Part shown: piece by piece, positions 1 through 8,294 of the stretch
Layout: each line of letters opens with the position of its first letter
How positions within the stretch are numbered: the first letter of the stretch is position 1
From: Verrucomicrobiota bacterium
GTDB lineage: Bacteria > Verrucomicrobiota > Verrucomicrobiia > Limisphaerales > PALSA-1396
Length of the DNA: 64,000 nt
Direction of reading: 5' to 3'
Assembly (NCBI GenBank): GCA_016200005.1
Contig: JACQFP010000036.1
Location: forward strand, 1-64,000
Program-made: the position numbers and the translations under genes
Notes under the pieces: generated by a model
Seen by the model: only the letters and a program-made list of their open reading frames with translations
Told to the model about the DNA's origin: nothing
The model's database searches: none

Positions 1-543
1 GATGACGCTCGCCTCCTGATCGCCTTCCGTGATTTCCTTGTCTTCACCGACGATCAGTTCAAGCGGTTCGTCTTTGCCCAATTCATCAAGGGTTTCCGCG
101 CCGACGCCGTAATATTTTTTGAGCGCTTTCTCAATTTCCACTTTGGGAGCAAGCGCAAATTGAACCGCGCCTTGCACGTCGAATTGCACGGCGTTCAGCA
201 TCGCCGTGTCGAACGGATTGCCCACCGCCACTTGGAGCGTGCCGTTCTCGAAGCGCGTCGGCAGCACGGAATATTGGAAGGCGACCTTGGTGGAGATTTT
301 CTGGCGCGCTTCCACCGGCACATCGGTTTTCCGCAAGTCGAGGTAAGGCCAGCCGAGGGCCTTGGCCAGTTGTTGCAGAAACAGTTCCTCGGAGAGTCCC
401 CGTTCCCGGCAAATAAATGCCAGCAATGATTCCTGAGAACCATTGACGACCGCCACGTGCCAGGCCTTGCTCCACTCGTCGAACTGCTCCGGAGTGCCCA
501 GCGCCATCTGCGCGAATAAGTTTTTGATCGATGCAAACGCCAT
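1..543 (-). CDS. GspE/PilB-family ATPase, N-terminal part (runs off the left edge)
   Basis: The minus strand is open from an ATG at 543 to the window edge, 181 codons with no stop. The visible residues read as the N-terminal MshEN-type domain of type II secretion or type IV pilus assembly ATPases: a short helical lead, then a domain with an ALGWPYLDL stretch and a VAVGNPFDTAMLN stretch, ending in an acidic linker (GKDEPLELIVGEDKEITEGD). These motifs are characteristic of GspE/PilB; the Walker ATPase domain would lie outside the window. The family powers pilus or pseudopilus polymerisation at the cytoplasmic face of the inner membrane. Which of the two systems it serves cannot be told here. 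The ATG follows a 186-base gap and no gene precedes it in the same direction. Confidence 0.88.
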   Translation of the reverse strand, partial: MAFASIKNLFAQMALGTPEQFDEWSKAWHVAVVNGSQESLLAFICRERGLSEELFLQQLAKALGWPYLDLRKTDVPVEARQKISTKVAFQYSVLPTRFENGTLQVAVGNPFDTAMLNAVQFDVQGAVQFALAPKVEIEKALKKYYGVGAETLDELGKDEPLELIVGEDKEITEGDQEASVI

Positions 544-729
544 TTAACTTGCTCTAAAGTCTCAGACTTAACCAACAAGCGAAACTAGAAAAAGTTGCGC
601 CGCGGGTCAAAGAATTAGAGCCGGGATTATGGACACCAAGTGCGCCTTTCGTCCTTAAACCAACTCCCCTTTCTGCGCTTACGAGGATCTCGCCTCGACG
701 CCCGGTCTTTCCTGAGATAATTTCCAGTT

Positions 730-1704
730 GTGAATAGCTTGCTAATCGGTGTGCTCAGCGTGTTGGTTTCGACGAACCAGCCCACCACGATCAGCAACAC
801 CAGCACCAACCAGATTGGCATTTCTGCCTCGATTCCAAACCGCGATGACCTGTTGGAAAGAGAATGCCAGAAATTGCTGGAGGATGCGGCGGCCGCTCAG
901 GCCGAGGTGACCAGATGGATCAGAGAAAATCAGTCCGCCGAAGAAAAGGGCACCGCGCTTTCCAGCGCCGCGATGAATCAACGCGTCGCGGCACGCTTCG
1001 CGCCGATTCGAAAAGCGTATGAGGATTTCCTGCAACGCCACCCCGCCTACACTCAGGCCCGGCTGGATTACGCAAGTTTCTTGAGCGACAGCCACGAGGA
1101 AGACGCTTCGCATGATCAAATGGAAAAGGCCCGCGAACTGGACCCCAAGAATCCCGCCCCATGGAACAACCTTGCCAACTATTACGGCCACTTTGGCCCG
1201 GTCAAAAAAGCCTTTGAGTACTACGCCAAAGCCATTGAACTGGATCCGGCGGAGCCGGTCTATTTTCAAAACTTTGCCACCACGGTCTTCCTTTTCCGCC
1301 GAGACGCCAAAGAATTCTACGATATCGATGAACAAAAAGTCTTCGACAAAGCGCTCGAGCTTTACCGAAAGGCGTTGCAACTGGACCCGACCAATTTTGC
1401 CCTCGCCACCGATGTGGCGCAAACCTACTACGGCATCAAACCGCCGCGCACCGCCGAGGCGGTTGCGCTCTGGGAACAGACCTTGAAAATCGCCAGCAAC
1501 GAGCTTGAGCGCGAGAGTGTTCACGTTCACCTGGCCCGGATCAATCTGGGCGTGGGCCGATTCGACGAAGCGCGCCAGCATCTCAATGCCATCACCAACG
1601 AGACATACACCGTCATCAAGAATCGCCTGACCCGAAACCTCATCGAAAAAGAAACCAAGGCGAAGGAAACCAACGCACCACTGGGAGTGGTGCCCAGTAA
1701 GTAA
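730..1704 (+). CDS. Tetratricopeptide-repeat protein, first of a tandem pair
   Basis: A 324-residue protein with a GTG start. The first 20 or so residues could be a poor signal peptide. The central part holds TPR-like helix pairs, most clearly around NPAPWNNLANYYGHFG and KKAFEYYAKAIELDPAEP, followed by LYRKALQLDPTNFALATD. TPR proteins are scaffolds and no catalytic motif is visible, so the partner and role are unknown. It is a close paralogue of the next gene along nearly its whole length, so the two arose by tandem duplication. This copy has the weaker start region (GTG, no clear hydrophobic core), so the true start could be slightly different. Confidence 0.82.
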   Translation: MNSLLIGVLSVLVSTNQPTTISNTSTNQIGISASIPNRDDLLERECQKLLEDAAAAQAEVTRWIRENQSAEEKGTALSSAAMNQRVAARFAPIRKAYEDFLQRHPAYTQARLDYASFLSDSHEEDASHDQMEKARELDPKNPAPWNNLANYYGHFGPVKKAFEYYAKAIELDPAEPVYFQNFATTVFLFRRDAKEFYDIDEQKVFDKALELYRKALQLDPTNFALATDVAQTYYGIKPPRTAEAVALWEQTLKIASNELERESVHVHLARINLGVGRFDEARQHLNAITNETYTVIKNRLTRNLIEKETKAKETNAPLGVVPSK

Positions 1705-1767
1705 TCAGGCGTACGCTTGCCGCCGGGCCAGGACCACCGGATCGGCGCGCGATTCAGCGGTGGCGGC

Positions 1768-1859
1768 GTTGGAGTTCAAACTTTAGTTTGTCGGGCTCAG
1801 GCGGAAAGCGACTGGCATGAAGGGCGGTTAAGCCTGGGATGCTGAAGCATGAACTCCAA
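1768..1859. repeat. Palindromic repeat, family A (long-loop variant)
   Basis: The outer arms, GTTGGAGTTCAAACTTTAG at the left and GCTGAAGCATGAACTCCAA at the right, are complementary over about 19 bases. The same element occurs at 9804-9860 and inside fabD at 30911-30968. This copy has a longer middle part. It lies between the two TPR paralogues. Confidence 0.75.
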
Positions 1860-1904
1860 TTTCTGCCGCTCGACTCTCTTCCCGTGTTCAGCTAGTTTCT
1901 GCGT

Positions 1905-2879
1905 ATGAAACGACTTGTGATCGGATGGTTGAGCCTGTTGCTGGTGGCAAGCCAGATGGCAGCGGCCACCAACGCAAGTTCCAACAAGTCTGTGGTCGCA
2001 CTCAGTCTTCCCGTTCCCAACGATCCGGTCGAAAAGGAATATCAGAAACTGCTGGCGGAGGATGACGCCGCGCAGGCGGAGGTGGACAAATGGATTCGTG
2101 AAAACAAGGAGTTTGCCGAGCAAGGTGCCGGCATTTCCAGCGCAGCATTGAATCAACGCATCAAGGACCGCTTTACGCCAGTTCGCAAGGCGTATGAGGA
2201 ATTCCTGCAACGCCATCCCGATCACGCCCACGCGCGCCTGGCCTTTGGCAGTTTCCTCAACGACCTGCAGGAGGAGGAGGCTGCGCGCGATCAATGGGAG
2301 AAAGCGAGCGAACTCGAACCCGGGAATCCCGCTGCCTGGAACAACCTCGCCAATAACTATAGCGAACACGGGCCGATCAAAAAAGCCTTCGAGTATTATG
2401 CCAGGGCTATCGAACTCAAACCGGATGAGGCGCTTTATCATCACAATCTCGGCATGACCGTTCATCTTTTTCGCCGCGCGGCGATGGAGTTTTACAATCT
2501 GAGCGAACAGCAAGTCTTCGAAAAAGCCCTCGCGCTTTATCGCCAGGCGCTGAAGCTCGACCCGAATAATTTCCCGTTCGCCTCCGATGTCGCCCAAACG
2601 TATTACGGCCTCAAACCCACGCGGACCGAGGATGCCTTGAAAGCCTGGAACGACGCTCTGAAAATTGCCAACGACGACATCGAACGCGAAGGCGTTTACC
2701 TTCATCTCGCCCGTTTCAAACTCGATGCCGCGCGATTTGCGGAGGCCCGGCAGCAACTCCTGTCCGTCACCAATGCGATGTACACACAATTGAAGAGCAA
2801 CCTGCTGCAGAATATCAACGCGCAGGAAGCCAGAGCAAAGCAAACCAACGCGCCACCCGCCGCGGTGGAAAAGCAGTAA
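1905..2879 (+). CDS. Secreted tetratricopeptide-repeat protein, second of a tandem pair
   Basis: Also 324 residues, ATG start. The N-terminus (MKRLVIGWLSLLLVASQMAAA) is a good signal peptide with likely cleavage after about residue 21, so the protein probably acts in the periplasm or envelope. TPR-like repeats follow, with blocks such as NPAAWNNLANNYSEHG and KKAFEYYARAIELKPDEA that match the upstream paralogue almost word for word. The C-terminal 30 residues are rich in Ala, Gln and Thr. No enzyme motif is visible. The clearer signal peptide here suggests that the upstream copy is also an envelope protein whose start has degenerated or is misplaced. Confidence 0.87.
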   Translation: MKRLVIGWLSLLLVASQMAAATNASSNKSVVALSLPVPNDPVEKEYQKLLAEDDAAQAEVDKWIRENKEFAEQGAGISSAALNQRIKDRFTPVRKAYEEFLQRHPDHAHARLAFGSFLNDLQEEEAARDQWEKASELEPGNPAAWNNLANNYSEHGPIKKAFEYYARAIELKPDEALYHHNLGMTVHLFRRAAMEFYNLSEQQVFEKALALYRQALKLDPNNFPFASDVAQTYYGLKPTRTEDALKAWNDALKIANDDIEREGVYLHLARFKLDAARFAEARQQLLSVTNAMYTQLKSNLLQNINAQEARAKQTNAPPAAVEKQ

Positions 2880-3282
2880 GTAGGCAGGGCGCGGTGACCT
2901 CACCGCGCCTCCGAACGGAGTAACTCGCCTCCTCGCTCCATGGAACAAACCAGCCCAAGAAAAGTTTCGCTCAATTTTTTTCAAACCAAGCTCGCGGCAG
3001 GATTGTCATCCGGTTTGATCTGATTTGATTCGGCTGGAACCGGAAGACCGGCGGCCGGCGGAATCGGAGCCGGATTACATAACGGTCCGCTGCCGCTGGC
3101 GTCTGGGGGAGAAAGCCTTTCGCGAGAATCTGGCGGAGCAGAAGAGCGAACGTAGATGGCGGAACAAATCATCGCGGAGGAATCGAAACGGCGACGGTGG
3201 AAAGAGACCGATCAGCAAACCCGGCCCGGAGATGATGCGGCGAAAGTGGCGTTGGCGGCGCGGTTGAATCCGGTGCTTTTCT
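2880..3282. other. Intergenic region without a convincing gene
   Basis: This 403-base gap separates convergent genes. It starts with a GC-rich stretch that may end transcription of the TPR pair. A 63-codon proline-rich open frame on the minus strand (2981-3172) is the only candidate; it has no recognisable motif and I do not call it. Confidence 0.5.
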
Positions 3283-4677
3283 TTACTGTCCCGAGTAATC
3301 CTTCTCGACCTTGGCGGCCACGTCCTTGTAGCCGATGTCGTGTTCGTAAATGAGTTTGTATTGCTCGATGGCTTCCTGGACCTGACCCATTTTTTCGAGC
3401 ACGCCGGCCAGCGCGTAAATCAACTCCTTCTTTTCGGTGTCGAAGGGAATTTTTTCCTTGATGGCATTTTGCAGCGTGCGGGCGGCGAGGTCGTTCATGC
3501 CCTTGCGCGCGAAGCACTGCCCCAACAGACTCAAGGCCTGAAGCTTTCGATGCGGATTGTCTTTCGCCCGCTGCAGTTCCTGGATGGCCTCGTTGATTTT
3601 GCCGGCTTGAAAGTAGAGCTGGCCAAGCTCGAAGCGAATCTGCAGGTCGGTCGGATATTTCTCTGCGCGCTGCTGGCACTCCGTAATCTGATAAGCTTGT
3701 CGCTCCGATTGAATTTGCGCCGAGGTCTCCGCGTAATCGGGGTCTTGAGGATCGAGTTGCGCCAACGCGTGATCATATTTCTTCAGGGTCGTCTCGGCCA
3801 TGGCGCGTTCCAGCGACGAATCGCCACCCGCACCGGAGGTCTTGATCTTTTCGTAGTAACCCAGCGCGCGGTCAAAATCCTTTTTCTGCGTGTACAACTC
3901 CGCGAGCGAACGCAGCAGCTTCAGGTTGTCAGGTTCGTTCGGCAGGCGGGTCTCATATTCCCGGATCAAGCGAGCGGCCACATCGTCCGATTTGACTTCA
4001 CGCTTTTCCTGTTCAAGCGAAACCGCCTCCTCCTTGTTTTTCAAAATGTCGCGATACGACCCCTGCCCGTCGGCCAGCGCTTCGTAACCGCCTTCGTCGA
4101 GCGTTTTGCGCGCGGAGACGTTTTTCATTTCCTGAGCGAGCGCGGTGTCGCCGGGAAAATCGCGCACGAGATCGCTAAACACGGTTTCGGCCCGCGACAC
4201 TTCGCCGGCCAGTGCCAGCGCCCGGGCGAGTTGGACGCGCAGTTCCTTGTCCTTGGGCGAATTTTTTACCAGGATTTCCAGCGAGAACACCGCGGTGCGG
4301 GGCAGGTCCGCCGCCAACGCCGCCTCGGCCAGCAGCTTGTGCGCGGCGGTATTCTGCGGGTCGCCGTTGAGGATGTGCTCGGCAATAGTGATGGCTTCGA
4401 GCGGATTATTGCGGAGAGCGAGCTGGCCTTTGGCGATCATCGGCGACGAACTGGCACCACCGAAGACCTTTTTGAAGAAGCCGGTGCCGCCACCCATTTT
4501 CTTGAATTGCGCCACGCGCAAGAATTCGCGGCACTCGAAGAAGGCCGGCTCCTTGGCCAAGATCTCGTTGAAGATCGCGATGGCGTAATCGTAATTGGCA
4601 CGTTGCAGCGCGGTGGCCCCCTTTTCAAAATACTGGCGCAAGGCCAATGGAATTTCATCCATGCTCTTTTCGGGCAT
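3283..4677 (-). CDS. Cytoplasmic tetratricopeptide-repeat protein
   Basis: A 464-residue protein from an ATG at 4677. It has no signal peptide or membrane segment. TPR-type helix pairs run through it: near the N-terminus (LQRANYDYAIAIFNEILAKEP), in the middle (LYTQKKDFDRALGYYEKIK) and near the C-terminus (LYFQAGKINEAIQELQRAK, and AGVLEKMGQVQEAIEQYKLI). A charged linker around residues 195-235 divides it in two. The family organises protein complexes; no partner is indicated by the neighbours. It ends 2 residues after a typical KDYSG tail. It is not a paralogue of the two TPR genes to the left beyond sharing the repeat type. Confidence 0.85.
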   Translation of the reverse strand: MPEKSMDEIPLALRQYFEKGATALQRANYDYAIAIFNEILAKEPAFFECREFLRVAQFKKMGGGTGFFKKVFGGASSSPMIAKGQLALRNNPLEAITIAEHILNGDPQNTAAHKLLAEAALAADLPRTAVFSLEILVKNSPKDKELRVQLARALALAGEVSRAETVFSDLVRDFPGDTALAQEMKNVSARKTLDEGGYEALADGQGSYRDILKNKEEAVSLEQEKREVKSDDVAARLIREYETRLPNEPDNLKLLRSLAELYTQKKDFDRALGYYEKIKTSGAGGDSSLERAMAETTLKKYDHALAQLDPQDPDYAETSAQIQSERQAYQITECQQRAEKYPTDLQIRFELGQLYFQAGKINEAIQELQRAKDNPHRKLQALSLLGQCFARKGMNDLAARTLQNAIKEKIPFDTEKKELIYALAGVLEKMGQVQEAIEQYKLIYEHDIGYKDVAAKVEKDYSGQ

Positions 4678-4791
4678 GAGCAGAGTCTAGTCGGCACCCG
4701 CCAAAAATCCAATGTAAATCAGGCGGTGCGTTGCACCCGCTTGGTAGGTGGAAAACTTTATGAAGACCCCCTCACCATGAACCTGCCACCG

Positions 4792-4869
4792 ACCCACCCC
4801 TTGCCCCTCCCAGGAGGGGAGCGGCGCAATGTTGGATTGTTCCCCTCCTGGGAGGGGCAAGGGGTGGGT
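4792..4869. repeat. Perfect 29-base inverted repeat, family B
   Basis: Bases 4792-4820 and 4841-4869 are exact reverse complements (29 of 29), with a 20-base loop. The arms are built of ACCCACCCC and CCCCTCC blocks. A diverged copy lies at 31302-31381. As RNA it would form a very stable hairpin, and it could end transcription from either flanking gene, though there is no T-run. Confidence 0.9.
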
Positions 4870-4935
4870 TGAGCGCGCGAAATTGTCTTTCGGGGAATTC
4901 TCACCCCACTCCCTCTGTCGCTTCGCGCTTGGATC

Positions 4936-6099
4936 TCAAACCGACTTGAGCGCAGCAATGACGGGCAGACGTGATGCCCGGATTGCCGGCAGGAAACTTC
5001 CCACCACCCCGACCAGCACCGAAAAAATCAGACCCTTCGTCGCCAGCCACGGCGTGATCCGAAACTGGAAGACAATTTCGCTGAACGATTCAAAACTCAT
5101 CGTCCCGGTGGCGTAACCATTCATCGGCAGCGAAAACAGACATCCCAACACGCCCCCGATCAACGCGAGGAATGCGCCTTCAATCAAGAAGCTCACCAGG
5201 ATGGTTCGGCGACGAAATCCCAGCACCCGCAACGTGCCGATTTCCCGCGTGCGCGAGCCGACGCTGGCATACATCGTGTTCATGGCGGCAAAGACAGCGC
5301 CGATGGACATGGCCGTCGCCAGAAAACCACCGAGGATTTTGATCGGCATCGCAGTCATGGTTTGCGCGCTGTAATACGCCACCTCCGGCATGCCGCGGAG
5401 CGACAGGCGTTTGTCCGCATCCACCCGATTCGTTAATGATTGAGCGGCGGCGGCGTCCACCACGCGCACCAGCAGGCTGGAATAATTCTCGCGGTCGAAA
5501 ATCGAGCGCGTCTCATCGGCGTCCAGCCAGACCTCGGAATCAAACGCGCTGTTTTGTCCGTCCATCCAGCCGACGACGGTGAGTTCCTGACCGGCGCTTT
5601 TGAAAGTGTCGCCGATTTTAAAATTGCCAAAACGCGCCGCCAATCGTCGGCTCACGACCACCTCGCGTTTGCCCGGCGTGAACCATCTCCCCTCCACTAG
5701 CGACACCTGGGGCCGGAGTTCCATGCCCATCGGCGAAATGCCGCGGAGGAGAACATTGGCCTCGCCTTCCGCTTTACCGCGCGGCAGATTGATCAACACC
5801 AGCACATCGCCGGAGATCAGCGGCTGGCCTTTTTCGTTGCGGGCGATTTCGGGCCAATACTGAATGAGCTTCAGTTGGGTGCGCATCACCTGGCTGCTGG
5901 ATTCGGCGGTCGAGCCTTTGCGAACAATCATCACGTTGCGCGGATCGCCGGTGTTGCGGCTGGATTTTTCCAAGCCGACCGCCAGCGCCTGCACGAGGAC
6001 GTAAACGGCGACGACCAGTGCCACGCCAAGAATCGTGGCCAGGGTCGCGCGCCAGCGGACGAACACGTTGCGAACATTATATTTCAGCGGAAGGGCCAT
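4936..6099 (-). CDS. FtsX/MacB-type ABC transporter permease
   Basis: I take the ATG at 6099 (MALPLKYN, 387 residues); an in-frame start 10 codons upstream exists. The layout is that of FtsX-type permeases: one N-terminal membrane segment (LATILGVALVVAVYVLVQAL), a roughly 220-residue periplasmic MacB_PCD-like domain, then three membrane segments with the hallmark cytoplasmic loop SRTREIGTLRVLGFRRR between the second and third. Such permeases act in lipoprotein or small-molecule export, with an ATPase and often a periplasmic adaptor. The sister permease is at 6767-7912 in the same direction, but no ATPase or adaptor is in the window. A toxin-antitoxin pair lies between the two permeases. Confidence 0.9.
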   Translation of the reverse strand: MALPLKYNVRNVFVRWRATLATILGVALVVAVYVLVQALAVGLEKSSRNTGDPRNVMIVRKGSTAESSSQVMRTQLKLIQYWPEIARNEKGQPLISGDVLVLINLPRGKAEGEANVLLRGISPMGMELRPQVSLVEGRWFTPGKREVVVSRRLAARFGNFKIGDTFKSAGQELTVVGWMDGQNSAFDSEVWLDADETRSIFDRENYSSLLVRVVDAAAAQSLTNRVDADKRLSLRGMPEVAYYSAQTMTAMPIKILGGFLATAMSIGAVFAAMNTMYASVGSRTREIGTLRVLGFRRRTILVSFLIEGAFLALIGGVLGCLFSLPMNGYATGTMSFESFSEIVFQFRITPWLATKGLIFSVLVGVVGSFLPAIRASRLPVIAALKSV

Positions 6100-6154
6100 G
6101 TTGCCAAAAGCGCGAATCCAACATCCCAAGCGCGCATATCAAGATCCCACATTT

Positions 6155-6499
6155 TCAAGTCATTCCCATCGTGAAGACCATGCAATTTTCAATCGCGGAC
6201 AAAGTTTGCGGATTTACGGCGCCAAGCTTTTGGCGGAGACGGGTTTTGTCGAGAACACGCAACTGGTGGCAAAGCAAAACAGAGTCACTCGCCAATCCGC
6301 CTTCGCCTTTTGGTATTTGCAGGCACGTCGGCAGTGCCGCGCGGCGGAGGTTTGTTGTAAACGGGATTGCGAGCACCGTTGAACTGAACCTGCTGATTAG
6401 ATCATTTTGCAAGATCAACACGGGGCGCAAGCCGGCCTGCTCCGAGCCGCGTGTGGGATTCAAGTCCGCAAACCAGACTTCGCCCCGGCGGGCGCTCAT
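6155..6499 (-). CDS. MazF/PemK-family endoribonuclease toxin
   Basis: A 114-residue protein with the typical start MSARRGEVWFADLNPTRGSE, followed by RPVLILQND, which is the core of the MazF/PemK fold. In this family the Arg-Gly-Glu-Val/Asp-Leu-Asn-Pro loop and a downstream Thr make the RNA-cleaving site. The ATG overlaps the stop of the upstream antitoxin as ATGA, giving translational coupling as in most type II modules. The C-terminus (NCMVFTMGMT) is slightly longer than usual. mRNA cleavage upon antitoxin loss is known for the family; the cleavage sequence here is not predictable. Confidence 0.9.
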   Translation of the reverse strand: MSARRGEVWFADLNPTRGSEQAGLRPVLILQNDLISRFSSTVLAIPFTTNLRRAALPTCLQIPKGEGGLASDSVLLCHQLRVLDKTRLRQKLGAVNPQTLSAIENCMVFTMGMT

Positions 6500-6732
6500 C
6501 GGTTGTCCTCTTTGAGGAGTGCGGCGGCGTAATCCGAGACACCTTCTTCAGCCAGCAAGCGATCCGCCTCGGCGCATTCACCGTACAGCGTCGCGAGCTT
6601 CCGCTCGTCAAGTGCGGCATCTGGCGCGTGATGAGAGCGACGCCTCAGAAAATGCAAATACGCGGCTACCTGGCGGAGTTCGGCGTCTCCCAACCCTTTG
6701 AGTTCTTCTGCAACTTGCTCTTTGATGGACAT
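6496..6732 (-). CDS. Antitoxin partner of the MazF-type toxin
   Basis: A 78-residue acidic, helical protein beginning MSIKEQVAEELKGLGDAELR. It directly precedes and overlaps the MazF-type toxin by 4 bases, which is the main evidence for its role. The N-terminal third resembles small helical DNA-binding antitoxins seen with MazF-like toxins; the C-terminal third (LLAEEGVSDYAAALLKEDN) is the likely toxin-wrapping tail. It is unrelated in sequence to the second antitoxin at 12973-13236. Antitoxins of this type usually repress their own promoter, which would lie in the 34 bases upstream or depend on the permease transcript. Confidence 0.78.
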   Translation of the reverse strand: MSIKEQVAEELKGLGDAELRQVAAYLHFLRRRSHHAPDAALDERKLATLYGECAEADRLLAEEGVSDYAAALLKEDNR

Positions 6733-6766
6733 AACACAACCAATCTACAAACGCTAAGCGTGAATT

Positions 6767-7912
6767 TCAATCCAAGGTTTTCAAACCGTCCACCACGCTC
6801 ATGCGCGCCACGGCAATGGCGGGGGCAACGCTGGCGATGATGCCGAGCGCGGCCGCCACGAGCGCGGCCCGCCCGATGATGGCCGGCGTGACTTCAAAGG
6901 TGATGAAAATGCCGTTGGTCATTTTGGCGATGCTGACATAGGTGTAAATCCACCATGCGCCCCCGATTCCCAGGAGCGCGCCGAACATCGCCAGCCCAAA
7001 ACTCTCCGCCAGGATCGCGGCGAACAATTCGCGGCGGCGAAACCCCAGCGCCTTCAACACGGCCAATTCCCGGAACCGCTCGCGAATCGCCATGCTCATG
7101 GTGCTGGCCGAAACCAAAATGAGCGTGAAAACGACGACCGAGGAAATCGAGCGGACCAGGATTTTGATGTTGCCCCACATCGAGACCATGCTCATCTGGA
7201 AGGCGCGCTCGGTTTCCGCGCGCACCTCGGCGGAGGTATTGGCAAAAGCTTTGTCGATGCGGGCACAAATCTGCGACATGTCGTCGAGGTTGTTGGCTTT
7301 GACCCACCAGGTGCCGACCTGCCCGGCGCTGCCTGAGGCTTCATCGAGATATTTGTGGTGAAAGAAGAGGTTGCGGTCGTCAATCGATCCCTCGTAAATG
7401 CCGGCGACTTTCAACGTCAGATCGCAGGGCCAGATCGTGCCGGTGAAGGGCAGGCGGTCGCCGACCTTGATGTGGTATTTCTCTGCCGTGAGCTTGCCGA
7501 CGATGCAGGAGGTTTGATCTTTGAGGAATGCCTCCAATTGATCGGGTGGGACTTTGGCTTCACCCATCACCTTGAAAAACTGAATCGGATCGATGGCAAA
7601 CTGGGCGAAGAGTGTGGCTTCCTCGTCCCGAAACTTGCCGCCATACCAACTGAACGGGGTGACGGCTTCCACGCCCGGTATCCGTTCCAGCACGGCGCGC
7701 TGGCGGGCGGGCAACAGGTTGGCCAGGGAAATCTTGTTGCGCACAACGATGCGCGACGCCGCCCCGATGTCCTCCGGCGGCACCGTGATTTCCCGCATGG
7801 CCACCAGCAGCGTGACAAATAGAAAGAGACTCGCCGCCACGCTCAAGATCGAGAGCGCGGCGCGGCGTTTGTTGCGCAGAGCGTTTTTGACGACGAATGT
7901 TGCCGGATTCAT
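6767..7912 (-). CDS. FtsX/MacB-type ABC transporter permease
   Basis: The ATG at 7912 (MNPATFVVKNALRNKRR, 381 residues) fits the family: a short cytoplasmic lead with basic residues, then the first membrane segment (SILSVAASLFLFVTLLVAM), a large periplasmic domain and three membrane segments. The conserved loop IRERFRELAVLKALGFRRRE is present near residue 290. A longer frame back to 8080 is open, but its first codons lie in a palindromic repeat and are rejected. It forms an apparent two-permease unit with 4936-6099, interrupted by a toxin-antitoxin module. The ATP-binding subunit is not nearby. Confidence 0.9.
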   Translation of the reverse strand: MNPATFVVKNALRNKRRAALSILSVAASLFLFVTLLVAMREITVPPEDIGAASRIVVRNKISLANLLPARQRAVLERIPGVEAVTPFSWYGGKFRDEEATLFAQFAIDPIQFFKVMGEAKVPPDQLEAFLKDQTSCIVGKLTAEKYHIKVGDRLPFTGTIWPCDLTLKVAGIYEGSIDDRNLFFHHKYLDEASGSAGQVGTWWVKANNLDDMSQICARIDKAFANTSAEVRAETERAFQMSMVSMWGNIKILVRSISSVVVFTLILVSASTMSMAIRERFRELAVLKALGFRRRELFAAILAESFGLAMFGALLGIGGAWWIYTYVSIAKMTNGIFITFEVTPAIIGRAALVAAALGIIASVAPAIAVARMSVVDGLKTLD

Positions 7913-8064
7913 GGTGACCGCCAGCAAGAGTGTGGCCCGTTTCGTCAGGGTTTTCAAAAACAAATCTTGCCAAAGCGCCGGAATCTTTATCGCATTGGCA
8001 AGCTCAGGCACAAATTTGAGTTTGAGTTGGTACGAGAGAGTCCCAGTGCGACGCAGCCGTAACC

Positions 8065-8182
8065 ACTCCCTCTCCTCCATCGGATGGAGGAGAGGGCCGG
8101 GGAGAGGAGGAGTTTTTCTCGCTTCGGGTTAACGCAGCCCCTCTCCTCGGTCCTCTCCCCACTCCTGCGTCATGGGGAGAGG
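8065..8182. repeat. Composite palindromic repeat, family C (C1 and C2 parts)
   Basis: C1 (8065-8110) contains CTCCTCCATCGGATGGAGGAG, a near-perfect hairpin, followed by GGCCGGGGAG. C2 (8152-8182) has arms CCTCTCCCCA and TGGGGAGAGG around an 11-base loop. The same C1-then-C2 order is found at 37101-37351, and a C1-type copy at 50752-50791. The region between the permease gene and the next gene (7913-8294) otherwise holds only the probable promoter of the 8295 gene. Confidence 0.8.
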
Positions 8183-8294
8183 AAGAAAAATCGCAGCGTC
8201 GAAATTTTTGTCGAGGAAACGCGAACCTTTGCAATTGTGATACAACTAAGTCCGGCAAATTGAACAGAAAAGTCTTGGAAAGAACATTTTCAAT

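Noticed and set aside
2981-3172. 63-codon proline-rich open frame on the minus strand
   Set aside because: No start context, no motif, and composition like the surrounding non-coding DNA.
3340-4872. 510-codon open frame on the plus strand
   Set aside because: It is the antisense of the TPR gene at 3283-4677 and has no family signal; GC-rich coding DNA leaves long open antisense frames.
7913-8080. Extended N-terminus of the permease
   Set aside because: The extra codons run through a palindromic repeat and precede the typical MNPATFVVKNALRNK start.
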